32,559 bases of DNA from NCBI GenBank assembly GCA_017649945.1, contig JAGCFU010000075.1:1-32559 (forward strand), given 5' to 3'. The notes beneath the pieces are model-generated. The model saw only the letters and a program-made list of their open reading frames with translations, did not search any database and had not been told where the DNA came from. The DNA is from Bacteroidales bacterium (GTDB lineage Bacteria; Bacteroidota; Bacteroidia; Bacteroidales; F082). Below are positions 26,305 to 32,559 of this stretch, piece after piece (position 1 is the first letter of the stretch; every line of letters begins with the position of its first letter). The position numbers and the translations under genes are program-made.

Positions 26305-26855
26305 ACGACAAATACATCTTCCGTTATATCATAATCCTCGTTGCGATAGTGTCAATTTTACTATCGGCAGCGGCGATGTGGCTCCAGCCTTACCAGAAAC
26401 GCAACGAGCTCAACGAGCAACGCATAAACATACTGAAAGCGGCCGGGATAAGCGGAGTCACCGACAAAAATGCGGAACAGATGTTCCAGCAACATTGCAC
26501 CGCAACACACGATGGCGAGCTACCTTATTATATTATAGACGGACAAATCACCGTAATCCCGATGAACGGAAACGGCCTTTGGGGTCCAATCTGGGGCTAT
26601 ATTGGCATCGCCGCTGACGGAGAGAGTGTCGTAGGCGCTGTTTTCGACCATAAATCCGAGACTCCTGGATTAGGTGCTGAGATAACATCCGACAATTATC
26701 AAAATCAATTTAAAGGCAAGGAATTGCTGAAAAACGGCGACGATGTCTCCGTCGAAGTGGATGCCATCGCAGGCGCCACACGCACCTCAAAAGGCGTGGA
26801 AGAGATGATAGAACGCACATTGAAAATGTATTTACCTTATTTAAAACATGAGTAA
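26301..26855 (+). CDS. nqrC: Na+-NQR subunit C, short form
   Basis: 184 aa: an N-terminal membrane helix (about 9-29) and a periplasmic FMN domain. [10 protein letters not shown] (92-101) and [10 protein letters not shown] (119-128) are NqrC signatures and [10 protein letters not shown] (154-163) has the FMN-acceptor T160. Well-studied NqrC proteins are nearer 250 residues; the segment between the helix and the GLWGPIW motif is compact here, so this is a trimmed but apparently complete protein. It relays electrons on the outer face between NqrB and the membrane Fe-S centre. GLWGPIWGY separates it from RnfG. Overlaps nqrD by 8 bases. Confidence 0.92.
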   Translation: MNDKYIFRYIIILVAIVSILLSAAAMWLQPYQKRNELNEQRINILKAAGISGVTDKNAEQMFQQHCTATHDGELPYYIIDGQITVIPMNGNGLWGPIWGYIGIAADGESVVGAVFDHKSETPGLGAEITSDNYQNQFKGKELLKNGDDVSVEVDAIAGATRTSKGVEEMIERTLKMYLPYLKHE

Positions 26856-27453
26856 AAACTGGAATTTGATAACGGCTCCTTTGCGCAAAGCCAACCCTGT
26901 CACGGTGCTGATTTTGGGTATTTGCTCGGCTTTGGCGGTCACGGCGAAGCTCAAGCCTGCTATTGTGATGGCTTTGTCAGTGACAGTGGTGACAGCCTTG
27001 TCGAACCTCGTGATATCATTGCTGCGCAAAGGAATACCGTCGAAAATACGTATCATAGTACAGCTCATCATCGTTGCAACGCTTGTGATCCTCGTCGACC
27101 AGTTCCTTAAAGCATTCATGTACGACGTCAGCAAGCAACTGTCAGTGTTTGTAGGACTTATCATAACCAACTGCATCGTCATGGGACGTTTGGAAGCCTT
27201 TGCCATGTCGCATAAACCTTGGGAATCGTTCCTCGACGGCATTGGCAACGGACTCGGTTACGGCTCCATCCTCGTCATCGTGGCGTTCATACGCGAGCTG
27301 TTAGGAAGCGGTACATTGCTCGGCTACCACGTAATCCCACAAGGATTGTACGATTTCGGATATGTTAACAACGGCTTGATGATTTTACCACCTATAGCGT
27401 TGATAATCATAGGGATAATCATATGGCTGCAAAAACCTGAGGAGGAGAAATGA
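26848..27453 (+). CDS. nqrD: Na+-NQR subunit D
   Basis: 201 aa, six membrane helices. It is homologous to RnfE in the same window: [29 protein letters not shown] at the N-terminus and [16 protein letters not shown] in the middle, with the Fe-S-binding cysteines in both halves. Forms the intramembrane iron-sulfur centre with NqrE. Order between nqrC and nqrE confirms NqrD. The stop overlaps the nqrE start in the sequence ATGATG. Confidence 0.93.
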   Translation: MSKNWNLITAPLRKANPVTVLILGICSALAVTAKLKPAIVMALSVTVVTALSNLVISLLRKGIPSKIRIIVQLIIVATLVILVDQFLKAFMYDVSKQLSVFVGLIITNCIVMGRLEAFAMSHKPWESFLDGIGNGLGYGSILVIVAFIRELLGSGTLLGYHVIPQGLYDFGYVNNGLMILPPIALIIIGIIIWLQKPEEEK

Positions 27454-28067
27454 TGGACACTTTAGGACTTTTCTTCCGTTCGATTTTCATCGACAACATG
27501 GTGTTCGCATATTTCCTCGGGATGTGCTCCTTCCTCGCCGTCTCGAAGAATGTAAAGACATCCTTCGGTTTGGGTATTGCTGTCACTTTCGTGCTAATCG
27601 TCACAGTACCAGTGAATTACATCCTCGACAGATATGTTCTGTCAGAAGGCGCGTTATCGTGGCTGAACCCTGAATTTGCTGAGGTCTCGCTCGATTTCCT
27701 CAGTTTCATCCTCTTCATCGCAATCATCGCCGCCATAGTGCAGATTTTGGAGATGGTGATTGAGAAATTCAGTCCTACATTATACAACGCTTTGGGCATT
27801 TTCCTCCCTCTGATTGCCGTAAACTGCGCTATTTTAGGTGCAAGTTTATTTATGCAGGAAAGAGACTTCACCTCTGTAGGTCAGTCACTGGCATACGGAT
27901 TCGGCTCAGGCATTGGCTGGCTTCTCGCCATCGTAGGCATGGCCGCCATCAGAGAGAAAATAAGATATTCAAAGATACCAAAATCGCTGCAAGGCACCGG
28001 TATCGCATTCATTATCACAGGTTTAATGGGAATAGCATTCATGGCGTTCCTCGGAATCAGTTTTTAA
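27450..28067 (+). CDS. nqrE: Na+-NQR subunit E
   Basis: 205 aa (or 204 from the second ATG at 27453), six membrane helices. [22 protein letters not shown] at the N-terminus and [18 protein letters not shown] in the middle are NqrE signatures and contain the cysteines that pair with those of NqrD. The GAGGAGG just upstream is a strong ribosome-binding site. The paralogue in the other cluster is RnfA. The gene ends directly before the nqrF ATG with no gap. Confidence 0.93.
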   Translation: MMDTLGLFFRSIFIDNMVFAYFLGMCSFLAVSKNVKTSFGLGIAVTFVLIVTVPVNYILDRYVLSEGALSWLNPEFAEVSLDFLSFILFIAIIAAIVQILEMVIEKFSPTLYNALGIFLPLIAVNCAILGASLFMQERDFTSVGQSLAYGFGSGIGWLLAIVGMAAIREKIRYSKIPKSLQGTGIAFIITGLMGIAFMAFLGISF

Positions 28068-29312
28068 ATGAGCAGCACATTCGTCATAATAACCAGCGTC
28101 ATCGTCTTCCTCATCGCAGTGTTGATTCCTGTGACAATCCTTATGTTTGTCAAGAAAAAGCTCACACCGAAAGGAAATGTCAGGATTAACATCAACGATG
28201 AACGAGATTTGGATGTGAGACCGGGCAACTCATTGCTTCAGACTCTCGCTGACGAGCAGATTTTCCTGCCATCGGCTTGCGGTGGCAAAGGCAACTGCGG
28301 AATGTGCAGATGCCAGGTTTTACAAGGCGGAGACTCGATTTTACCGACCGAAAAAGAGTTCTTCAGCCGCAAAGAGCAACTCGCACATTGGCGCTTAGGA
28401 TGTCAGGTGAAGGTACGCGAAGACCTTAAAATTCATATCAATCCGCAGATTTTCGGCATAAAGAAATGGGAGTGCACGGTTGTCAGCAACAGAAACGTCG
28501 CCACTTTCATCAAGGAGTTTGTGGTGAAGCTGCCGGAAGGCGAACATCTTGACTTCCTTTCGGGCGGCTACATACAGATAGATGTGCCGAAATGCGATGT
28601 TAAATACCGCGACATCAATGTCGAGGAGGAATACCGCAAAGATTGGGAGAAGTTCCACATGTTCGACCTCGTGATGCACAATCCGGAGCCACAGTTCCGC
28701 GCGTATTCCATGGCGAGTTATCCTGCGGAAGACAATATCATCATGCTCAACGTGCGCATCGCCACGCCGCCATTTGACAGGAAAAACGGCGGTTTCATGA
28801 AAGTGAACCCAGGTGTGTGCTCGTCATACATATATTCGCTGAAGCCAGGCGACAAAGTCACGATCAGCGGGCCTTACGGCGAGTTCCATATTAAAGATAC
28901 TCAAAAGGAGATTATCTTCATCGGCGGTGGCGCAGGAATGGCCCCTATGCGCTCACATATCCTCGACCTCTTCCTCACCAAACACACGCAAAGAAAGGTG
29001 TCGTACTGGTACGGCGGACGCTCTTTACGCGAGCTTTTCTACATCGACGACTTCAAGAAAATCGAATCCGAAAATCCTAACTTCAAATTCAACATAGCGC
29101 TATCGTCACCGCTTCCGGAAGACAACTGGAACGGCTATGTAGGCAATATTCACGAAGTATTGTTTGAAAACTACCTTAAAAATCATAAAGAACCTGAAGA
29201 AATAGAGTATTATCTCTGCGGACCGCCGATGATGACGCAAGCTGTTTTAACGATGCTCGACGGCCTCGGTGTACCGAAAGAAAACATCCTTTTTGACGAT
29301 TTTGGTGCTTAA
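28068..29312 (+). CDS. nqrF: Na+-NQR subunit F, NADH dehydrogenase component
   Basis: 414 aa. One N-terminal membrane helix (about 5-28), a [2Fe-2S] ferredoxin domain with C71, C77, C80 and C112 (SACGGKGNCGMCRCQ ... LGCQ), then a ferredoxin-NADP+ reductase-like module: FAD-binding RAYSMASYP, FIGGGAGMAPMRSH for NADH binding, YWYGGRSLRELFY and CGPPMMTQAV near the end. It oxidises NADH and passes electrons one at a time into the complex. Its presence proves that the second cluster is NQR and not a second Rnf. The stop is followed at once by the first of the CACCCC repeats. Neither nqrM nor apbE is next to it. Confidence 0.95.
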   Translation: MSSTFVIITSVIVFLIAVLIPVTILMFVKKKLTPKGNVRININDERDLDVRPGNSLLQTLADEQIFLPSACGGKGNCGMCRCQVLQGGDSILPTEKEFFSRKEQLAHWRLGCQVKVREDLKIHINPQIFGIKKWECTVVSNRNVATFIKEFVVKLPEGEHLDFLSGGYIQIDVPKCDVKYRDINVEEEYRKDWEKFHMFDLVMHNPEPQFRAYSMASYPAEDNIIMLNVRIATPPFDRKNGGFMKVNPGVCSSYIYSLKPGDKVTISGPYGEFHIKDTQKEIIFIGGGAGMAPMRSHILDLFLTKHTQRKVSYWYGGRSLRELFYIDDFKKIESENPNFKFNIALSSPLPEDNWNGYVGNIHEVLFENYLKNHKEPEEIEYYLCGPPMMTQAVLTMLDGLGVPKENILFDDFGA

Positions 29313-29313
29313 A

Positions 29314-29457
29314 TTTCACCCCAAGTGATAAAATTTTCACCCCAGATTTTGGATTTTTCACCCCAAAATATGTATAAAAAATTTTCATTCACCCCTAAAA
29401 TCGGCACCTTCACCCCTAAATAGCCGTTTTTATCCCATTTTTCACCCCACTCATCCC
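29314..29457. repeat. Six helically phased TTCACCCC direct repeats (plus degenerate copies)
   Basis: CACCCC, always preceded by TT and mostly by TTTT, starts at 29317, 29338, 29359, 29390, 29411 and 29443; the distances are 21, 21, 31, 21 and 32 bases. A degenerate TCATCCCTAAA follows at 29451. All copies point the same way, and spacers differ in sequence. Distances sit near two or three turns of B-DNA. The array fills the region between the nqrF stop and the promoter of the acyl-CoA synthetase, so it could be a regulator-binding array; a decayed 21-base tandem repeat is the alternative. Confidence 0.75.
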
Positions 29458-29467
29458 TAAATTTTCA

Positions 29468-29493
29468 TTGGGTTAAAATACTTTGTATTTTTG
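29468..29493 (+). promoter_or_regulatory. Promoter for the acyl-CoA synthetase gene
   Basis: TATTTTTG at 29486-29493 matches TAnnTTTG exactly, with TTG at 29468-29470, a spacing of 15 bases that is somewhat shorter than the usual ~19-21. The expected start near 29500 leaves a leader of about 17 bases to the ATG at 29517. The CACCCC repeats lie directly upstream. Confidence 0.55.
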
Positions 29494-29516
29494 CACCGGA
29501 TTTAAAAGCAATAGAG

Positions 29517-31289
29517 ATGGAAGAAAAACGCATTTTTGACATTCTTACTACTTACCTGAAGAAACATCCTAACCAAGATAAAGCTCTCGTCAAAAAAGAA
29601 AACGGCGAATGGAAGACATACAGCATACAGGAATATGTCGAGACAACCAATATCATCAGCTACGCTCTTATCAAATTAGGTATACAAAAAGACGACAAGG
29701 TAGCTATCATAAGCAGCAACCGTCCTGAATGGAACATCATGGACATGGCCATACAGCAAGTCGAAGCTGTCACAGTGCCTATCTACCCAACCATCAGCAA
29801 GGAAGACTATCGCATTGTAATAAACAACAGCGAGGCTAAGTTCGTGATGGTCGAGGGGTTATGCGTTCTGAATAAAATCGAGGAAATCATCAACGACATC
29901 CCGTCACTGAAGATGATTTACACCTTTGTAAAACGTGGTGACTACCCTATCTGGAACGATCTTATCGCTTTAGGCAAGGAAAATCAGAATCCTGAAGAGC
30001 TGGAGAGACGCAAGGCTGAGGTCAAGAGCAATGACTGCGCCACCATCATATATACATCCGGAACGACAGGCACTCCGAAGGGCGTAATGCTGTCGCATGC
30101 CAATATTCTCGGACAGATTGAGAACCTGCACCACACCCCTTCTCCGACATCAACGAAAGCCTTGAGTTTCCTGCCGATATGCCACGCATACGAGAGAATG
30201 CTGGTCTATCTGTACCAATACCTCGGAATGTCGGTGTATTACGCAGAGAGCGTCGCAACTATCGCCAACGACATGAAAGAGATTCATCCTACGATGATGT
30301 CGTGTGTTCCACGTCTGCTTGAGAAGATTTATCTGAAAGTAAGACAAAACGGACAGAAGCAGAAAGGTATCTCTAAGATGATATTCTACTGGGCTATGAA
30401 CTTAGCCGAGAGGTACACCGTGGAAGGCCGCAGCTGGTTCTACAATCTCGAACGCGCCATCGCCGACAAGCTTGTTTACAGTAAAATACGCAAAAATCTC
30501 GGCGCAGAGAACTTCGACATCGTAGTCTCAGGTGCAGCAAGCATACAAAAGAACATCAGCGCATTCTTCTCAGCCATCAAGATGCCGGTATTTGAAGGCT
30601 ACGGCATGACCGAATGTTCTCCTGTTATCTGCGTGAGTTCGAGACTTCCGCATGCACGAGAAGCCGGCTATGTAGGTCCTGCACTGCCTGGCGTAGAAGT
30701 GAAGATAGCCGACAACGGCGAAATCATCTGCCGCGGACACAACGTGATGATGGGTTATTACAAACAGCCTGAATTGACGGCGGAAGTCATCGACAAAGAC
30801 GGATGGTTCCACACCGGCGACCTTGGAGAATTCAACGAGCACGGCAGCATGCGCATCACCGGACGTTTGAAAAACCTCTTCAAGACCTCGTTAGGCAAAT
30901 ACATCAACCCGGACATCATAGAGAACAAATTCACTGAGTCGGGATTCTTTGAGAACGTCGTGGTGCTTGGCGAGAACGAGAAATACGCCGCCGCCATCAT
31001 CGTCCCTGACTTCTCATTCCTCAAAGACTGGTGCGCCAAACATGAGATACCATACACCACCAACGAGGAGATGATTGGTGTAAAAGAAGTGAAAAACCGC
31101 TTAACAGCTGAGGTTCAGAAGATTAACAGCAACTTTGGCGACACTGAAAAGGTAAAACGCTTCAAGTTCATCGCTGACGAGTGGTCTACAGCAAACGGCA
31201 TCCTAACACCTACGTTAAAGGTAAAACGCGCCGTGATTCTGCAGAAATACGGCGACATGATCAGCAGGATGTACCAGGGAGGAGATTGA
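29517..31289 (+). CDS. Long-chain fatty acid-CoA ligase (AMP-forming acyl-CoA synthetase)
   Basis: 590 aa, about the size of the bacterial/plastid FAA1-like (COG1022) long-chain acyl-CoA synthetases. The ATP-binding motif YTSGTTGTPKGV is at 179-190, GYGMTECSPV forms the adenylate-binding A5 motif, and GWFHTGDLGEF ... RITGRLKNLFKTSLGKYI covers the A7/A8 hinge and the fatty-acid ligase signature. The enzyme activates a fatty acid to acyl-AMP and then acyl-CoA, probably at the inner face of the membrane. It has its own promoter downstream of the phased repeats and is not obviously part of the nqr transcript. Confidence 0.92.
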   Translation: MEEKRIFDILTTYLKKHPNQDKALVKKENGEWKTYSIQEYVETTNIISYALIKLGIQKDDKVAIISSNRPEWNIMDMAIQQVEAVTVPIYPTISKEDYRIVINNSEAKFVMVEGLCVLNKIEEIINDIPSLKMIYTFVKRGDYPIWNDLIALGKENQNPEELERRKAEVKSNDCATIIYTSGTTGTPKGVMLSHANILGQIENLHHTPSPTSTKALSFLPICHAYERMLVYLYQYLGMSVYYAESVATIANDMKEIHPTMMSCVPRLLEKIYLKVRQNGQKQKGISKMIFYWAMNLAERYTVEGRSWFYNLERAIADKLVYSKIRKNLGAENFDIVVSGAASIQKNISAFFSAIKMPVFEGYGMTECSPVICVSSRLPHAREAGYVGPALPGVEVKIADNGEIICRGHNVMMGYYKQPELTAEVIDKDGWFHTGDLGEFNEHGSMRITGRLKNLFKTSLGKYINPDIIENKFTESGFFENVVVLGENEKYAAAIIVPDFSFLKDWCAKHEIPYTTNEEMIGVKEVKNRLTAEVQKINSNFGDTEKVKRFKFIADEWSTANGILTPTLKVKRAVILQKYGDMISRMYQGGD

Positions 31290-31299
31290 TTTCTTTATC

Positions 31300-31341
31300 T
31301 CTCACAGATTTCGCAGAGTAGATCTTGCGGAATCTGCGAGA
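31300..31341. terminator. Imperfect hairpin between convergent genes
   Basis: TCTCACAGATTTCGCAG (31300-31316) and TTGCGGAATCTGCGAGA (31325-31341) form a 17-bp stem with one A-C mismatch and two G-U pairs on the plus-strand RNA, loop about 8 bases. It lies in the 59 bases between the convergent stops at 31289 and 31349. No good T-run follows on either strand, so a bidirectional terminator or a transcript-end stabiliser is inferred only. Confidence 0.5.
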
Positions 31342-31348
31342 AACTATT

Positions 31349-32209
31349 TCAAAACATTAAAGCGAAAGTCGTGGTATTTTTGTCACTTTGGACGAGGGTT
31401 AAGTTTCCGTTGTGGCGTGTCATAATCTGTCTCGAGAGGCTGAGGCCGATGCCGGTACCATTCTGTTTCGTTGTGTAAAACGGCACAAAAATCTCGTCAT
31501 GCTGATACAGAGGCACTGGTTTTCCGTTGTTAGTCACACTGATGATGGTGCGGTCTTCAGAGTTTAGTTCCGCACTGATGCGAATGGAGTTGGCTTCAGC
31601 TTGGACAGCGTTTTTGATAAGGTTATTTAACACCTGAATTATTTGAGATTCATCGATAAATACCAGAAGATCTGGAGTTATAGACTTATATGTAATCGTA
31701 ACGCCCTGCTCATTCAAACGCGATCGGTTCAATTTTAACACACGTTCCATAAGTTCGTCCACCATAACGGCCTTGCGGATGGGCGGAGACAGTTTCATCA
31801 CGCTGCGGTAGGATTCCACGAAGCGAATGAGGTCTTTTGAAGATGCGGAAATGGTTTCAAGTCCGGCTTTCACATCAAGAGTATCGTCTTGAGAAAGAGC
31901 TTCGCTCAAAGAGGCAATTGGTGCCACAGTATTCATGATTTCATGCGTCATCACACGGAAAAGCTTACTCCATGAGGCAGCTTCGTTGACTGCATTGCGA
32001 CGCGCGAATATGCCACGTATGCGGTTCAAAGCTCTGTTTAGACTGGAGTTGTCACGGAAACGGAAATTCATCTCGCCGTCCTCGAGTGCATCCATCATGT
32101 AGGAGACTTTCTTTGTATCATGCTTACGGACCAGATAAATAGAAATACCAGACGCTAATGCTATACCAGATACGATAGACACTATATATAACCAGGATGG
32201 GATGTTCAT
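31349..32209 (-). CDS. Small sensor-less histidine kinase
   Basis: 286 aa. One N-terminal membrane helix (about 5-27), a linker with LNRALNRIRGIFARR, then the kinase core: H-box FRVMTHEIMNTVAPI with phospho-acceptor His89, N-box VLNNLIKNAVQAE (194-206), a G1 box reading SVTNNG in place of DxG, and GTGIGLSLSRQ (252-261). No PAS, HAMP or periplasmic sensor region is visible; related Bacteroidota kinases, as I know them, have a PAS-like segment of about 100 residues between the linker and the H-box. The start is fixed by a 4-base ATGA overlap with the regulator gene upstream, so it is the cognate kinase of that NtrC-like protein. Confidence 0.87.
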   Translation of the reverse strand: MNIPSWLYIVSIVSGIALASGISIYLVRKHDTKKVSYMMDALEDGEMNFRFRDNSSLNRALNRIRGIFARRNAVNEAASWSKLFRVMTHEIMNTVAPIASLSEALSQDDTLDVKAGLETISASSKDLIRFVESYRSVMKLSPPIRKAVMVDELMERVLKLNRSRLNEQGVTITYKSITPDLLVFIDESQIIQVLNNLIKNAVQAEANSIRISAELNSEDRTIISVTNNGKPVPLYQHDEIFVPFYTTKQNGTGIGLSLSRQIMTRHNGNLTLVQSDKNTTTFALMF

Positions 32210-32559
32210 ATTCCGTATTTTTTGAGACGGTTATATAACGTCGGACGACTGATATTCAACGCTTTAGCCACAAGTGAGAGGTTGCCGTTGTATTTTTTCA
32301 TGGCGGCCCGAATCACCTGTTCCTCAGCGTCTTCAAGCGTCACGTTTTGAGTAGTGTTTTTTGCCTCAACCAACTGTGAATCATTGATTTGCAGGTCGTC
32401 TTTGCCAATAATTTCATGGTCAGACATGATGACGGCTTTCTCGATGCAGCCCTGCAGCTCACGAATGTTACCGCTCCACTGACAGCTCATCAGCACATCT
32501 TTTGCATCATCTGATAAATCCTTCGCCTTGCGATGATATTTCTCAGCATATTTCTCAAC
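32206..32559 (-). CDS. NtrC-family sigma-54-dependent response regulator, C-terminal part (5' end outside window)
   Basis: The last ~117 codons; the frame is open to the window edge at 32559. CQWSGNIRELQGCIEKAVI is the C-terminal sensor-II end of the AAA+ domain (usual form WPGNVRELxN), followed by a linker and a Fis-type helix-turn-helix, LVAKALNISRPTLYNRLKKYGI, at the very end. Such regulators activate sigma-54 promoters after phosphorylation. The receiver domain and the GAFTGA loop lie outside the window. It overlaps the histidine kinase gene by 4 bases, forming a two-component pair whose targets are not visible here. Confidence 0.9.
   Translation of the reverse strand, partial: VEKYAEKYHRKAKDLSDDAKDVLMSCQWSGNIRELQGCIEKAVIMSDHEIIGKDDLQINDSQLVEAKNTTQNVTLEDAEEQVIRAAMKKYNGNLSLVAKALNISRPTLYNRLKKYGI

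Noticed and set aside
23915-29312. Second Rnf cluster
   Set aside because: The A subunit lacks the RnfC Fe-S motifs, the C subunit has GLWGPIWGY, and the last gene is an NADH-oxidising NqrF with a 2Fe-2S domain and no RnfB-like protein; this is NQR.
29314-29457. G-quadruplex on the minus strand from six GGGG runs
   Set aside because: The runs are separated by 15 to 28 bases, too far for ordinary quadruplex loops; regular helical spacing is the better description.

Overview
The window reads as a chromosomal segment of an anaerobic Bacteroidales-type bacterium (Bacteroidota). The signs are promoters with the TAnnTTTG -7 element of this phylum, a TonB-dependent receptor with a carboxypeptidase-regulatory-like N-terminus, two secreted C25 (gingipain-type) peptidases ending in type IX secretion (T9SS) sorting domains, and both an Rnf and an Na+-NQR complex. 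Species cannot be named from the sequence. No rRNA, tRNA, CRISPR array, prophage or insertion sequence was seen.

Left part (1-8500). The 3' end of pruA (plus strand) converges on a minus-strand envelope operon. In transcription order this is a YihY-type membrane protein (after its own promoter), then gpsA, a Wzx/MOP-type flippase, a TonB-dependent receptor, a small exported HMA-domain (metal-binding) protein, a GT4 glycosyltransferase and a zinc-ribbon methyltransferase. From gpsA onward the genes overlap by 1-4 bases or are 7-17 bases apart. A heptanucleotide array (TTAGCCA-like, eleven units) with an inverted copy separates this operon from pruA.

Centre and right (8555-29312). A long plus-strand series of genes follows a divergent promoter region. 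It holds an RseC-like protein, rnfBCDGEA, C25 peptidase 1, a CPA2 cation:proton antiporter with RCK_C (TrkA-C) domains, C25 peptidase 2, and nqrABCDEF. Gaps inside the series are 0-26 bases, apart from 97 bases (with a promoter) before rnfB; nqrA even starts inside the 3' end of peptidase gene 2. Family knowledge implies that Rnf passes electrons from ferredoxin to NAD+, that NQR passes electrons from NADH to quinone, and that both can pump Na+. With an antiporter between them, the region looks like an ion-gradient island into which two secreted proteases have been interleaved.

Right end (29313-32559). A 204-base intergenic region carries six TTCACCCC direct repeats at 21/21/31/21/32-base spacing (close to whole helical turns), followed by a good promoter for a long-chain acyl-CoA synthetase. 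That gene converges, across an imperfect hairpin, on a minus-strand NtrC-family regulator (cut by the window edge) and a small histidine kinase without a visible sensor domain.

Most notable: the Rnf/peptidase/antiporter/peptidase/NQR layout, the helically phased CACCCC repeats, and a dispersed heptad repeat that supplies or overlaps stop codons of three genes.
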